The notes beneath the pieces are model-generated. The model did no database searches. It was not told the origin of the DNA and was given only the letters and a program-made list of their open reading frames with translations. A stretch of 50,111 bases of DNA. Source: CAZOKZ01 sp964580585 (GTDB lineage Bacteria > Sumerlaeota > Sumerlaeia > SLMS01 > JAHLLQ01). Position numbers and translations under genes: made by a program. Shown piece after piece: positions 24,734 through 33,995 of the stretch; the first letter of the stretch is position 1; each line of letters starts with the position of its first letter. Where the stretch lies: contig CAZOKZ010000031.1 in the NCBI GenBank assembly GCA_964580585.1, positions 1 to 50,111 on the forward strand. Reading direction: 5' to 3'.

Positions 24734-25402
24734 ATGAATAGACAACCATTAACGTTAGATGATTTGAAAAGAGAAGCGGGTGAATTCGCAAAACGGCAAT
24801 CCAATGAACCGGTTCCATCTTTATTTGGTGTTACTGACGGAAAGGCCGTTGGAACTTATTTTGAATTAAATTTCAGAAAATATCTTGGTGATATATATTA
24901 TTTCGAGGAAGGCAACGCTGCTTCCGGAATAGATTTTTCCTCATTGCAAGTTGATATGAAAGTTACAAGCATTAAACAACCACAATCTTCTTGTCCGTTT
25001 AGATCTGCTCGACAAAAGATATTTGGCCTTGGTTACTCCATATTGCTTTTTGTTTACGAAAAAACCGACGATGATCTTTCCAGGATGGCGAAGCTTAATT
25101 TTCTTCATTCAGTATTTATAAGCTCAGAATGTACAGGAGATTATCAAATAACGCGTTTGATACGAGAAATCTTGGATCGAGAAGGAAACGAGGACGATTT
25201 AGTTGCTTGTATGCTGGATAGAAATTTGCCGGTCGATGAAATCGAGGCTCGAAATATAGCCTCCAAAATACTTGCTAACCGACCAAATCAAGGATATCTG
25301 ACGATTTCTAATGCTTTGCAGTGGCGATTACAATACACTCGAGTCGTACTGGGTGCAGGTCAAATTATCGGTATCGATGATCTGATGGGAGGGAATTCGT
25401 GA
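24734..25402 (+). CDS. Type II restriction endonuclease, PD-(D/E)XK type
   Basis: A 222-residue protein with a plausible PD-(D/E)XK core: E44 in GTYFELNFRKYL, D67 in ASGIDF, and D74/K76 in LQVDMKVTS, in the right order and spacing. The following segment is rich in basic and polar residues (KQPQSSCPFRSARQK), as expected of a DNA-contacting region. It lies directly before a DNA methyltransferase with a GTGA overlap, which is the main evidence that it is the partner nuclease. The recognition sequence is unknown. Base composition is much lower in GC than the flanking RND and uvrA genes, a sign of recent transfer. AGG lies 7 bases before the ATG. Confidence 0.75.
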   Translation: MNRQPLTLDDLKREAGEFAKRQSNEPVPSLFGVTDGKAVGTYFELNFRKYLGDIYYFEEGNAASGIDFSSLQVDMKVTSIKQPQSSCPFRSARQKIFGLGYSILLFVYEKTDDDLSRMAKLNFLHSVFISSECTGDYQITRLIREILDREGNEDDLVACMLDRNLPVDEIEARNIASKILANRPNQGYLTISNALQWRLQYTRVVLGAGQIIGIDDLMGGNS

Positions 25403-26988
25403 AATCACTTAGTCAAAAAACGGAGTATGGTGATTTCCAAACCCCATTGGATTTGGCGGAGCAGGTTGTTGCGCTTTTGAAAACGAGATATCCAAAAGCA
25501 AAACTGATTGTCGAGCCGACTTGTGGCTTGGGATCATTTGTTAGGTCTGCTGCGGAGGTATTTTCAGAGTCCAATATTGAGGGATATGAAATAAATAATA
25601 ACTATTGTGAAGTTGCCCAATCCATGATCGAGGAAATAGGTGCTTCACGCTGTGCTATTTATCAATCCGATTTTTTTAGTACAAATTGGGATACCGTTCT
25701 TGAACGATCCACTGGTTTTACTCTGTTTTTGGGAAATCCACCTTGGGTTACTAACTCAAAGCTGGGGACAATAAATGGGTTGAATCTCCCCCGGAAAAAT
25801 AACTTTCAGAATCACAATGGATTCGATGCAAAAACTGGGAAAAGTAATTTTGATATTTCGGAATGGATGTTAATTCAATTGCTCAGGGTAATTGAAGGTA
25901 AAAACGCGGCGATGGGATTCTTGGTGAAAGCAACAGTGGCGCGAAAAGTATTTCTTCACGCGGCAAAAAACTTAATGAAGATATCGAATTACGGCGCATA
26001 CAAAATTGATGCAAAAAAAAGTTTTGGCGTGTCGGTGGATGCAGTCCTGTTTGTCTGTCAAGGAGCAAAGAATAACCACGATATCCAATTGAAAGAATAC
26101 GACGATCTAAACGCTAAGGCCCCTTCCGAAGTTTTGGGCTTTCGTTTTGGGCGTCTGGTTTCCAATACAGATCGATTTGATCATCTGGCAAAATATTATT
26201 CCAAAGAAATTTATCATTGGCGATCTGGAATTAAACATGATTTGAGCAAAGTACTTGAACTTACTCGGGTTGATAATACATTAATTAATGGGTTTGGTGA
26301 TGAAGTTGATGTTGAAGACACCTGCCTATACCCACTTCTAAAAAGTTCGGATATTGCAGGTAAAGCTAGAGCTAGAAAAGAACGATGGGTTCTTGTGCCG
26401 CAAACACGAATAGGTGAATCGACGAACTTAATTGCAAGTAATTCCCCAAAAACATGGGCATACCTAAATAAAAACAAGTCGCTTTTTGCTCAAAGGAAAA
26501 GTTCCATCTATAAGGAGGCCGATCCATTCGCTATTTTTGGTATTGGAGAGTATTCGTTTGCACCTTGGAAAGTGGCAGTCTCATCTCTGTACAAAAATAT
26601 CGAATTTCAAGTTATTGGGACATTTCAAAACAAGCCTGTGATGTTGGACGATACTTGCTATTTATATCCCTGCTATTGCAAAGAACAAGCGTGCGCGCTT
26701 CATCGAATTTTGACTTCTCAAGAAGCACGTGACTTGATGTCATGCTTGTCTTTTCAAGATTCCAAGCGAGTCGTTACAAAAGATATTCTTGGTTCATTTG
26801 AATTAAATGCGCTCTCCAAGGCGCTTCAAATTGGAACCGAATATGATTGGAGAAACCCACTGAATATTGATTCATTGAAATCAGCGCCAGCTCGAATAGC
26901 GCCTCAGACAACTTATGTCCTGGATATATTTGATGGTATTAATATACGTGAGGAAGAAAACGTCTGGTTGGGTGGGAGTGAAAAGTAA
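25399..26988 (+). CDS. N6-adenine DNA methyltransferase of a type II restriction-modification system
   Basis: A 529-residue methyltransferase. Motif X/entry FQTP is at 13-16, motif I EPTCGLGSF (SAM binding) at 39-47 and the catalytic motif IV NPPW at 113-116. This order is that of gamma-class N6-adenine enzymes of the TaqI/Eco57I sort. Residues about 290-500 are likely the target-recognition domain (YPLLKSSDI, FAPWKVAVSSLYKN). It starts with GTG overlapping the endonuclease stop (GTGA), so translation is coupled. It would protect the host sites cut by the upstream nuclease. Low GC like its partner; uvrA begins about 100 bases downstream. Confidence 0.88.
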   Translation: MKSLSQKTEYGDFQTPLDLAEQVVALLKTRYPKAKLIVEPTCGLGSFVRSAAEVFSESNIEGYEINNNYCEVAQSMIEEIGASRCAIYQSDFFSTNWDTVLERSTGFTLFLGNPPWVTNSKLGTINGLNLPRKNNFQNHNGFDAKTGKSNFDISEWMLIQLLRVIEGKNAAMGFLVKATVARKVFLHAAKNLMKISNYGAYKIDAKKSFGVSVDAVLFVCQGAKNNHDIQLKEYDDLNAKAPSEVLGFRFGRLVSNTDRFDHLAKYYSKEIYHWRSGIKHDLSKVLELTRVDNTLINGFGDEVDVEDTCLYPLLKSSDIAGKARARKERWVLVPQTRIGESTNLIASNSPKTWAYLNKNKSLFAQRKSSIYKEADPFAIFGIGEYSFAPWKVAVSSLYKNIEFQVIGTFQNKPVMLDDTCYLYPCYCKEQACALHRILTSQEARDLMSCLSFQDSKRVVTKDILGSFELNALSKALQIGTEYDWRNPLNIDSLKSAPARIAPQTTYVLDIFDGINIREEENVWLGGSEK

Positions 26989-27084
26989 TGCGTTAGGTTG
27001 CAGTTTCTGGCCGACTTTTCGCTTTATTTTTGCCAACAATATCATGCACCTTCGCCCGACGATTTCACCCGAGGATCGCCCCCT

Positions 27085-29898
27085 TTGACCCGCCGCATCC
27101 GACAAACGCCGCCGATTCATATTCGTGGTGCCCGCACACATAACTTGAAGTCAGTGGACGTGGAGTTTCCCGCTGGGAAGTTGAGTGTCATCACCGGCGT
27201 CAGCGGCTCGGGTAAATCGAGCCTCGCTTTCGACACGGTGTTTGCCGAAGGCCAACGTCGCTATGTGGAATCGCTTTCGACCTACGCGCGGCAGTTCATC
27301 GCCCGCATGCCCCGTCCCGACGTCGATGCGATTGACCACATTCCGCCCGCGATTGCGCTGGAGCAAAAAAACTCGGTTAAGAACGCTCGCTCGACCATTG
27401 GCACGGCGACTGAAATCAACGATTTTCTGCGCCTGATTTTTGCGCGCGCGGGCGAAATTCACTGTCGCGATTGCGGCGAAATTGTGCGTGCCGATACGAC
27501 CGCGTCGGTGGTCGAGACGATCATGCATTGGCCCGAAGGGACGAAATTCTACGTGCTCGCGCCCATCGAATTGGAAAGCGCAAAACGCGCCGATGCGACG
27601 TTGGCCGAGATGAAGCGACAGGGTTACACACGCTTGCTCGTGGGCGATGAAATCGTCGATCTCGAAGACGAAAACTGGAAACAGCCAAAAGAGTTACGCG
27701 CCTTTCACGCGGTGGTCGATCGCCTTGTCGTGCGCGAGTCGCAACGAACGCGATTGGCAGAAGCCGTGCAGCTCGCCTTTCGCATGGGGCATGGCGTGAT
27801 AGCCGCGCGCACAACGGATGGCGAAACGCACGCCTTTCACGAAGGTCTGGCGTGCAACAAATGCGGGCGTAAATACCGTGAACTCGAACCACGCTTGTTT
27901 TCGTTTTCAAATCCTCTGGGCGCGTGTGATTTGTGCCAAGGATTTGGCCGCGTAACGGGCCTGGATTGGGACCGCGTGATTCCCGATCCGACTCTTTCAA
28001 TTAACGATGGTGCGATAGCGCCGTGGCGTGGCGAATCGGGCGCGGAAATGCTCGGTTATTTGCGCGAAGTAAACCATCGGCTTGGTATTAATCTCAATAA
28101 ACCATGGAAAGACCTCGCCGCCGGCCAGCAAAAACTTATGCGCGAGGGCAAAGACGATTGGCCGGGCGTCGTGGGCTATTTTGAATGGCTTGAAACCAAG
28201 CGTTACAAAGTTCAAGCGCGTGTGCAAATCGCGCGGTATCGTGGTTTCACGCCGTGTCCCGATTGCGGGGGAGCGCGTCTCGCTCCCGAAGCGCTCGATG
28301 TTTATGTTACGGGAAAAAATCTCGGTGAATTGTGCCGCATGTGCGTGCTCGAATTGCGCGAATGGTTCGCGTCGCTCAAGCTGACAAAAGCCCAGACGAA
28401 AACAGTCGAACGTCCAGTGCGGGAAGTGCGCTCGCGTCTCGATTACCTTGCCGAAGTTGGCCTCGGGTATTTGACGCTCGACCGCCAGACGCGGACACTT
28501 TCTGGCGGTGAAGCCCAGCGCATCAACCTCGCGACGGCGCTCGGCAGTGCGTTGACAGAAACGTTGTATGTGCTGGACGAGCCCACCGTTGGACTTCATC
28601 CGCGCGACACGGATCGGCTGATCGGTATTTTGAAACGCCTCACGTCGTTGGAAAACACCGTGCTTGTCGTTGAGCACGATCTCGACGTGATTCGTGCGGC
28701 CGATTGGCTGGTGGATATCGGTCCGGAAGCAGGCGAACATGGCGGTCGAGTGATTTACCAAGGCGATCCGACGAAATTACCCGCCGCGGGGACGGAGTCC
28801 AAAACGGCGCGTTTTCTTTCTAACGGTAATTTGGGGACGGAGGAAAAAATATCTCCGAAAAAGGGACGGAGCAAAACCATTACGCGCTTTGGACGCCGTA
28901 CGCCAACCGGTTGGGTGACGGTGAAGGGCGCGCACGAAAATAATCTCGATTACTTGACCGTGAATTTACCACTCGGTGTGTTGTGCGCTGTTACGGGCGT
29001 CAGCGGCAGTGGCAAGTCATCGCTTGTGACGCAGTGTTTGTGGGCGAATTACCGCCGTTCTCGCGGTCAATCCGATGTCGAACCGGGAAAAATTACGGGC
29101 CTCGAAGGATTCGAGCAACTCGAAGACGTGTTGCTCATCGACCAGGAACCGCTTGGCCGCTCCTCGCGTTCAAACGCCGCCACGTACCTCAAGGCATACG
29201 ATGGAATTCGCAAATTGCTCGCCGATGGTCGCGAAGCGAAACGCCGTGGGCTCTCCGCGCGCGATTTTTCGTTCAACGTTCCCGGTGGGCGGTGCGAAGC
29301 GTGCGAAGGCACCGGGCGTAAAGTCATCGACATGCAATTTCTCGCCGACGTGGAAGTGGTGTGCGACGTGTGCGACGGTCGCCGGTTCCAGGACCGCGTG
29401 CTCGGCGTTGATTGGAACGGCTTGAATATCAACACGATTCTCGATTTGACCGTGGATCAGGCGCTCGATGCGTTCGCCGATCAACGCGCGATTCTGAAAG
29501 GCCTGCAACCGCTCGCCGACGTAGGCCTAGGGTACCTGAGATTGGGCCAGGCGACGAACACGCTTTCCGGCGGCGAAGCACAACGCCTGAAACTCGCGGC
29601 GCATTTGGCCGAAGCCACCAGCCGGTCCGGATCGATGATGTTGATCTTCGACGAGCCGACCACGGGGCTTCACGCGGCGGATTTGGAAGTGCTGCTGCGC
29701 GTTTTCGACCGCGCGCTCGAAAAAGGCTTTTCCCTCGTCGTCATCGAACATAACCTTGAACTGATCCGACGCGCCGATTGGATAATCGACCTTGGCCCCG
29801 ACGGCGGGGACGGAGGCGGAAAACTCGTCGCGCAAGGCACTCCCGAAGAGGTGGCGGCAAATTCAGCAAGTTTGACCGGCAAATTTTTAAAACGTTAA
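27085..29898 (+). CDS. uvrA: Excinuclease ABC subunit A
   Basis: UvrA is the dimeric ATPase that finds bulky DNA lesions and loads UvrB. Both ABC modules are present: Walker A GVSGSGKSS twice, signatures LSGGEAQRINLA and LSGGEAQRLKLA, and Walker B/D-loop VLDEPTVGLHP and IFDEPTTGLHA. Zinc modules include CRDCG, CNKCG...CDLCQGFG, CPDCGGARL and CEACEGTG...CDVCDGRRF. A UvrB-binding region is present, so it is not a short UvrA2. The TTG at 27085 with GAGG 10 bases upstream is chosen; an upstream TTG at 26998 would add 29 unlikely residues. The linker between the two halves (residues about 568-600) is encoded by DNA holding three copies of the GGGACGGAG word. Confidence 0.92.
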   Translation: MTRRIRQTPPIHIRGARTHNLKSVDVEFPAGKLSVITGVSGSGKSSLAFDTVFAEGQRRYVESLSTYARQFIARMPRPDVDAIDHIPPAIALEQKNSVKNARSTIGTATEINDFLRLIFARAGEIHCRDCGEIVRADTTASVVETIMHWPEGTKFYVLAPIELESAKRADATLAEMKRQGYTRLLVGDEIVDLEDENWKQPKELRAFHAVVDRLVVRESQRTRLAEAVQLAFRMGHGVIAARTTDGETHAFHEGLACNKCGRKYRELEPRLFSFSNPLGACDLCQGFGRVTGLDWDRVIPDPTLSINDGAIAPWRGESGAEMLGYLREVNHRLGINLNKPWKDLAAGQQKLMREGKDDWPGVVGYFEWLETKRYKVQARVQIARYRGFTPCPDCGGARLAPEALDVYVTGKNLGELCRMCVLELREWFASLKLTKAQTKTVERPVREVRSRLDYLAEVGLGYLTLDRQTRTLSGGEAQRINLATALGSALTETLYVLDEPTVGLHPRDTDRLIGILKRLTSLENTVLVVEHDLDVIRAADWLVDIGPEAGEHGGRVIYQGDPTKLPAAGTESKTARFLSNGNLGTEEKISPKKGRSKTITRFGRRTPTGWVTVKGAHENNLDYLTVNLPLGVLCAVTGVSGSGKSSLVTQCLWANYRRSRGQSDVEPGKITGLEGFEQLEDVLLIDQEPLGRSSRSNAATYLKAYDGIRKLLADGREAKRRGLSARDFSFNVPGGRCEACEGTGRKVIDMQFLADVEVVCDVCDGRRFQDRVLGVDWNGLNINTILDLTVDQALDAFADQRAILKGLQPLADVGLGYLRLGQATNTLSGGEAQRLKLAAHLAEATSRSGSMMLIFDEPTTGLHAADLEVLLRVFDRALEKGFSLVVIEHNLELIRRADWIIDLGPDGGDGGGKLVAQGTPEEVAANSASLTGKFLKR

Positions 29899-30761
29899 TT
29901 ACGAGGGGACGGAGACAAATTTCATGAGTCGTTTGCTCATCATCGGCCTCGGTCCTCATCCGTCCGAACTCGGCGCCGCCATCAGCGGCCCGACAATTCG
30001 TTTGCGGCAATTTTGCGAACCGCTCGCCGCCGCCGGGCACGAGCTGCATCTCGTGATGCTGGAAAACACGCGACGCGACGCATTGGAAATTCCCGGCGTG
30101 CAAAGCGCCGTCGCCCTCACACCCGAAGATATCCAGGTCCCCTGGAAGGTGCTTCAAGCGTTGCGTTTGCCTGAAATCGACGCGGTGTTTGGCGTGGGTT
30201 CGCTGATGCCCGTTGCGGCGGCGGCTCGCGTGGCGCAACGCGTAGGCAAACCGCTCTGGGTGGATTTTTTTGGCGATCCGCTTGCCGAATGGCACGCGGC
30301 GTTTTCGCGTCCTGGCGTCAAACCCGAGTGGGTATTGCGCGATCAGATTTGGAAATTCGTCCGCGAAGGTCTTCTCGCTGGCGATCAATTCTCTTCCGTT
30401 TCCAACCGCCAGCGCGACGCGATTCTCGGTCAATTGCTGCTCCTTTGCCGGGGGACGGAGACCGAAAACGCAGGCGCTCATTTACACACGATTGAATGCG
30501 CCGTGCCCGAACGTTGGACGCATGCGGTGGCGGTGCCGCCGTTTCCCGAAGCGCTCGCCCGGCGCGGTTTTACGCCCGATACCAAGTTCCTGTTCGTCGG
30601 CGGCAGTTGGACGCCATGGCTTAACGAAACGGCTATGGGGACGGAGATTGAGCGGATGCTCACCGCGCGTCCCGATTGGCAACTGATCGTGCGAGGCGGC
30701 CCAACCGATGGCCACGCGCGTTTAATTTACGAAACGTTCTTCGCCGCCACGGGGGACGGAG
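28788..30761 (+). repeat. Dispersed decamer GGGGACGGAG within uvrA and the glycosyltransferase gene
   Basis: Copies begin at 28788, 28833, 28862 (AGGGACGGAG), 29905, 30451, 30637 and 30752; another at 29806 falls in a normally conserved Gly-rich stretch of UvrA. They fall in different reading frames (Gly-Thr-Glu in some, Gly-Arg-Ser or Gly-Asp-Gly in others), so the constraint is on the DNA or RNA and not the protein. The rne terminator stem at 3290-3317 carries the same word. Confidence 0.7.
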
Positions 30762-31213
30762 CCGACGCGTCGCAAGTGCATGATGTTTCCGCCGATGATT
30801 GCCGCGAAGACGAACTGCTTGCCTACGCCATGGGCGCGGTGCTGCTCGACCGCGATATTCCCGAATCGTATCTCGGTTCGCGCAACCGCCTGCTCAGTTT
30901 TTTGCATTGGGGTGTGCGCGCGCTGGTATCGCCGCACAGCGAAATTGCGCGCGAACTCGTGGCGGAAAACCTGGCGCTCGCATGGCCGATGGAAACCGAT
31001 GCCATGATTCGCGAATTCGAGGCCGACCAACGCGAACGCGAAGCCGTGCGGCGTCGCGGGTTGCGTTTTCTTGAACGCTACACATTTGAACAAACGCTCA
31101 AACCCGTGTGCGAATGGGCGGAAAACCCAACGCGCTGGCAGGGCAACCGTCATGTGGGTTTGCAGGCAAGCTGGGCGGCGTTTCCCGCCGACCCGGATGT
31201 TTTAATGCGATAA
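29924..31213 (+). CDS. Glycosyltransferase, GT-B fold
   Basis: A 429-residue protein starting with a Rossmann strand and loop of GT-B type (MSRLLIIGLGPHPSELGAAIS..R), with KPLWVDFFGDPLAEW in the first domain and KFLFVGGSWTPWLNE, WQLIVRGGPTDG, and LLSFLHWGVRALVSP in the second domain, which normally binds the nucleotide sugar. The EX7E motif of family GT4 is not clear. Three GGGGACGGAG words lie in its coding sequence (residues about 176, 238 and 276), probably in loops. GGAG of another such word serves as the ribosome binding site. It follows uvrA by 25 bases but is functionally unrelated as far as can be seen. Confidence 0.7.
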   Translation: MSRLLIIGLGPHPSELGAAISGPTIRLRQFCEPLAAAGHELHLVMLENTRRDALEIPGVQSAVALTPEDIQVPWKVLQALRLPEIDAVFGVGSLMPVAAAARVAQRVGKPLWVDFFGDPLAEWHAAFSRPGVKPEWVLRDQIWKFVREGLLAGDQFSSVSNRQRDAILGQLLLLCRGTETENAGAHLHTIECAVPERWTHAVAVPPFPEALARRGFTPDTKFLFVGGSWTPWLNETAMGTEIERMLTARPDWQLIVRGGPTDGHARLIYETFFAATGDGADASQVHDVSADDCREDELLAYAMGAVLLDRDIPESYLGSRNRLLSFLHWGVRALVSPHSEIARELVAENLALAWPMETDAMIREFEADQREREAVRRRGLRFLERYTFEQTLKPVCEWAENPTRWQGNRHVGLQASWAAFPADPDVLMR

Positions 31214-31252
31214 CTTTCGATTTTTGTGACTGTCAGGGATTTTCGTGTATTA

Positions 31253-31597
31253 TCACATAGCGACGCTTAAAGTGTAACTATACATGTGCTGCAGGTAGAG
31301 TATATAGTATATAAAAACAACAACGCTTCTCAAGCATCCCAATTCAAGAAGAAGTTTGTATTTTTTTCTGGCGATTAACGGTTTGTTGTAAAATAAAGTA
31401 AGCATCATTAAAACATTCACTGTTTGATAAAACCAAAGTGGCAGTCGAACAGCCCAATTTTCGGAGTAATCAAAGAGCGAAGAATAACCCAAATAGCTAA
31501 AAATGGTTTGGAGTATGACAATAAATAATGCCTGCCAGCAAAACATCCGACTCCACTTGAGCGGTCGATGTTGCATGACTTTATTTCGCCCATTCAT
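31253..31597 (-). CDS. Small membrane protein, unknown function
   Basis: A 114-residue protein with three probable membrane helices (MFCWQALFIVILQTIFSYLG, WFYQTVNVLMMLTLFY, SVVVFIYYILYL) and charged ends. No family recognised. The start has AGGGG and TAGG just upstream. It is AT-rich compared with its neighbours and lies alone between a glycosyltransferase gene and an aldolase gene. Hydrophobic pattern and ribosome binding site argue that it is real. Confidence 0.55.
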   Translation of the reverse strand: MNGRNKVMQHRPLKWSRMFCWQALFIVILQTIFSYLGYSSLFDYSENWAVRLPLWFYQTVNVLMMLTLFYNKPLIARKKYKLLLELGCLRSVVVFIYYILYLQHMYSYTLSVAM

Positions 31598-31624
31598 ATT
31601 ACCTACCCCTGTTATTCTGATGCG

Positions 31625-32446
31625 TTAGCTTTTTTCCAGAGGCCCCGGCGTGGGAGCCGTCGAATTTTTGGGCTCGTCTGTCACGCGTGGCCAGTTCAGA
31701 CCGTCGAACGCTTCACCTGAAAACGACGGTGTTTCACCTGCGCGTCGCCGAGGGAGAACTTCTTCGCGGTAATGCTCCTCGATGAGAAGCCCTGCTCGTG
31801 GATCGTTGATGCCCGCGTCGGCTTTCTTGCGCATCAGACGCTCCATCATGGCGGGGGCGAGTTTCTGCAACGGAGCGCCTTCCTGGCGCGAGAGCAAAAA
31901 AATCCGACACACGTGGTCGAGCACTTCCATTCGGTAATACGCATCGAACGGATCGGCGCCAAACGTCACCGCCCCGTGGTTCGAGAGCACAAACGCGTCG
32001 TGCGTATCGATCCACGGATCCAATGTGCGCGCGAATTCCCACGTGCCGGTTGTTTCGTACGGAACGACGGGTACTTCACCGAGGTAGAGTTCGAATTCTT
32101 CCAGCACGCCTTTTGGCAGCGGCGAATGCGTGATCGCGAACGCCGACGCGTGCGGTGGATGCACGTGCACGACCGAACGAATATCCGGGCGATGGCGGTA
32201 CGCGTTCAAATGCACGCGGATTTCGCTGGTCGAAGCGCGCTTTCCGGCTTTCTGGTTACCGTCCAGATCGACCAGCACCAGATCGTCGGGCGTCATGAAA
32301 CCTTTGCTGATTTGCGTGGGCGTCGCCAGCACCGTGTCCGCATCGAGCCGATACGAAAAATTCCCATCGTTCGCCGCCACGTATCCTCGCTGCCACACCC
32401 GGCGGCCAATTTCGCAAATTGCATCGCGCACATCAAAAGTGCTCAT
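31625..32446 (-). CDS. Class II aldolase (fuculose-phosphate aldolase / AraD family)
   Basis: A 273-residue zinc-dependent class II aldolase/adducin domain protein. Zinc ligands are H94 and H96 in VVHVHPPHA and H157 in LSNHGAV; the catalytic Glu is E75 in STSEIRVHL. Members cleave or isomerise sugar phosphates such as L-fuculose-1-phosphate or L-ribulose-5-phosphate. The substrate cannot be told from sequence. The C-terminal 60 residues after the core are an extension with low conservation. AAGGA sits 6 bases before the ATG. Confidence 0.85.
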   Translation of the reverse strand: MSTFDVRDAICEIGRRVWQRGYVAANDGNFSYRLDADTVLATPTQISKGFMTPDDLVLVDLDGNQKAGKRASTSEIRVHLNAYRHRPDIRSVVHVHPPHASAFAITHSPLPKGVLEEFELYLGEVPVVPYETTGTWEFARTLDPWIDTHDAFVLSNHGAVTFGADPFDAYYRMEVLDHVCRIFLLSRQEGAPLQKLAPAMMERLMRKKADAGINDPRAGLLIEEHYREEVLPRRRAGETPSFSGEAFDGLNWPRVTDEPKNSTAPTPGPLEKS

Positions 32447-32467
32447 TCGTTTTCCTTATAATTATTT

Positions 32468-32616
32468 ATACCACGAAGAAACGAAGGCACGAAGATTCAC
32501 AAAGGAAAAGCATTTTGGCGACACCGGAAAAATACAAAATTATTTTTCTTTGCGGTGCTTTGCGACTTGGCGCCTTTGCGGTAATATTATCCCTCCGTGC
32601 CTCTGTGGTTAATAAA
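32468..32616. repeat. Imperfect inverted repeat upstream of the aldolase gene
   Basis: ACCACGAAGAAACGAAGGCACGAAG at the left and CTCCGTGCCTCTGTGGTTAATAA at the right are imperfect reverse complements about 95 bases apart. Between them lie TTTGCGG words (TTCTTTGCGG, CGCCTTTGCGG). This simple-word style resembles repeats seen widely in environmental genomes. The gap 32447-32646 holds no gene. Confidence 0.45.
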
Positions 32617-32646
32617 TTCGCTCACTTCTCCCCACGCCGCAAGCCG

Positions 32647-33789
32647 TCATTTTTTATCTTCATCGACGACGTACTCAACAATCGAAATGTTCCCCGAGCG
32701 CCAGACTTCAAACTTCATCGTATCGCCAACTTGTTTGCTGGCAAGCAGCAACAGCAACTCCTCGCGTCCACTCACATTTCGATCGTCCACCGCGGTGATC
32801 ACATCGCCCACATCGAGCCCTGCCTGGCGGGCCGGACCTTCCTCATCCAGGTGGCTGACCAATGCGCCTTGGATACGTGGCGTGTTCAGCGTCAAAATAT
32901 CGAAATCCACCCGCAGAGGTCGCAGATGCCCGTGCGTTAAAATTTCCTCAACGAAGGATTTCACGCGACTGATCGGAATGGCGAACCCGAGGCCATTCGA
33001 ACCGCCATCTCGCGAAAAGATAAACGTATTTATGCCAATCGCGCGGCCTTGCTCATCGACAAGCGGTCCACCGCTGTTGCCTGGGTTGATCGCCGCGTCT
33101 GTCTGGATCATGTCCTGATACACACGCAAGTTTTCCGCGTCCGGGCGGAACGAGCGGTGCAGCGCGCTGACCACGCCGCGTGTTACGGTCGGACGCGGGT
33201 CTTCGATCAAATTGCCGAACGGGTTGCCAAACGCCAGCGCGGTTTCTCCGATTTGCAGGCCGTCCGAATCGCCCAGTTGAATGGGGTCGGGCAACTCGTC
33301 GGCGGGCACGTCGATCTTCAACAACGCCACGTCGATAAACCGATCCACGTCGAGCACCTTGGCCGGGAATTCCTTCCCATCGGTTAACGTGATAAAGACC
33401 TCGTCGCTGTCCTCAATAACGTGAAAATTCGTCAAAATATGGCCTTCGCGGTCGATCAGAAACCCACTGCCCAGATACGGCACCCGTTGGCGCAGTTGCC
33501 GTGGGCGCAGCATGAACGGCGAAAAAAAATTCCCATACCGCGAGTCGTAAACGATGCGATTTTTTACCGCGCCGACGGTTACGATGCTTGGGCTGACCTG
33601 CTGGACCACTGCCGTAATGGGTGTCTTCGGAGTCGCAGCCGTGGTTTGGTGGCTGGAATCGGCTCGTGCGGAATCGAACAAACCAAACCACCCTGCCTGA
33701 GATGACATGGTGGTGCCTGCTACCAAGCCCAGAGCAAAAATCATCGTCGGCAAAGCCATCCGACGCCACGAGGTTTGTATGTTTCGCAT
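32647..33789 (-). CDS. HtrA/DegP-family periplasmic serine protease with one PDZ domain
   Basis: A 380-residue protease/chaperone. An N-terminal signal sequence or anchor (LPTMIFALGLVAGTT) is followed by the trypsin-like domain with the catalytic triad: His in LTNFHVIED (about 123), Asp in FIDVALLKI (153) and Ser in NPGNSGGPL (239). A single PDZ domain follows (about 290-372) with GDVITAVDDRNVSG. One PDZ suggests a DegS-like or generic HtrA rather than DegP. It would degrade or refold damaged envelope proteins. The ATG at 33789 is preferred to the adjacent TTG; GAGG lies 7 bases upstream. Divergent from the M32 peptidase. Confidence 0.92.
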   Translation of the reverse strand: MRNIQTSWRRMALPTMIFALGLVAGTTMSSQAGWFGLFDSARADSSHQTTAATPKTPITAVVQQVSPSIVTVGAVKNRIVYDSRYGNFFSPFMLRPRQLRQRVPYLGSGFLIDREGHILTNFHVIEDSDEVFITLTDGKEFPAKVLDVDRFIDVALLKIDVPADELPDPIQLGDSDGLQIGETALAFGNPFGNLIEDPRPTVTRGVVSALHRSFRPDAENLRVYQDMIQTDAAINPGNSGGPLVDEQGRAIGINTFIFSRDGGSNGLGFAIPISRVKSFVEEILTHGHLRPLRVDFDILTLNTPRIQGALVSHLDEEGPARQAGLDVGDVITAVDDRNVSGREELLLLLASKQVGDTMKFEVWRSGNISIVEYVVDEDKK

Positions 33790-33995
33790 CAAGGGTCCTC
33801 CGAGACAGATTGGCGCAAATTGCTAGAGCGCAGACAAGTACTTCAAAACCCTTGGCAAAAGCCGCGCCGATTCCTCCAAGTGGTCGATAATGATCATTTC
33901 TTGTTTCGTGTACGAAGAAATCCACTTGCTCTATGCCGATGTTTCAGGCTCCCTGTCCTGAAATGAGTCGGAATCTCTCGGGGAGAATGCCCTCT

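Noticed and set aside
29806..29815. Eighth copy of GGGGACGGAG in uvrA
   Set aside because: It falls in the DGGDGGG stretch that UvrA proteins normally conserve, so it can arise from the protein sequence alone and is not counted with the others.
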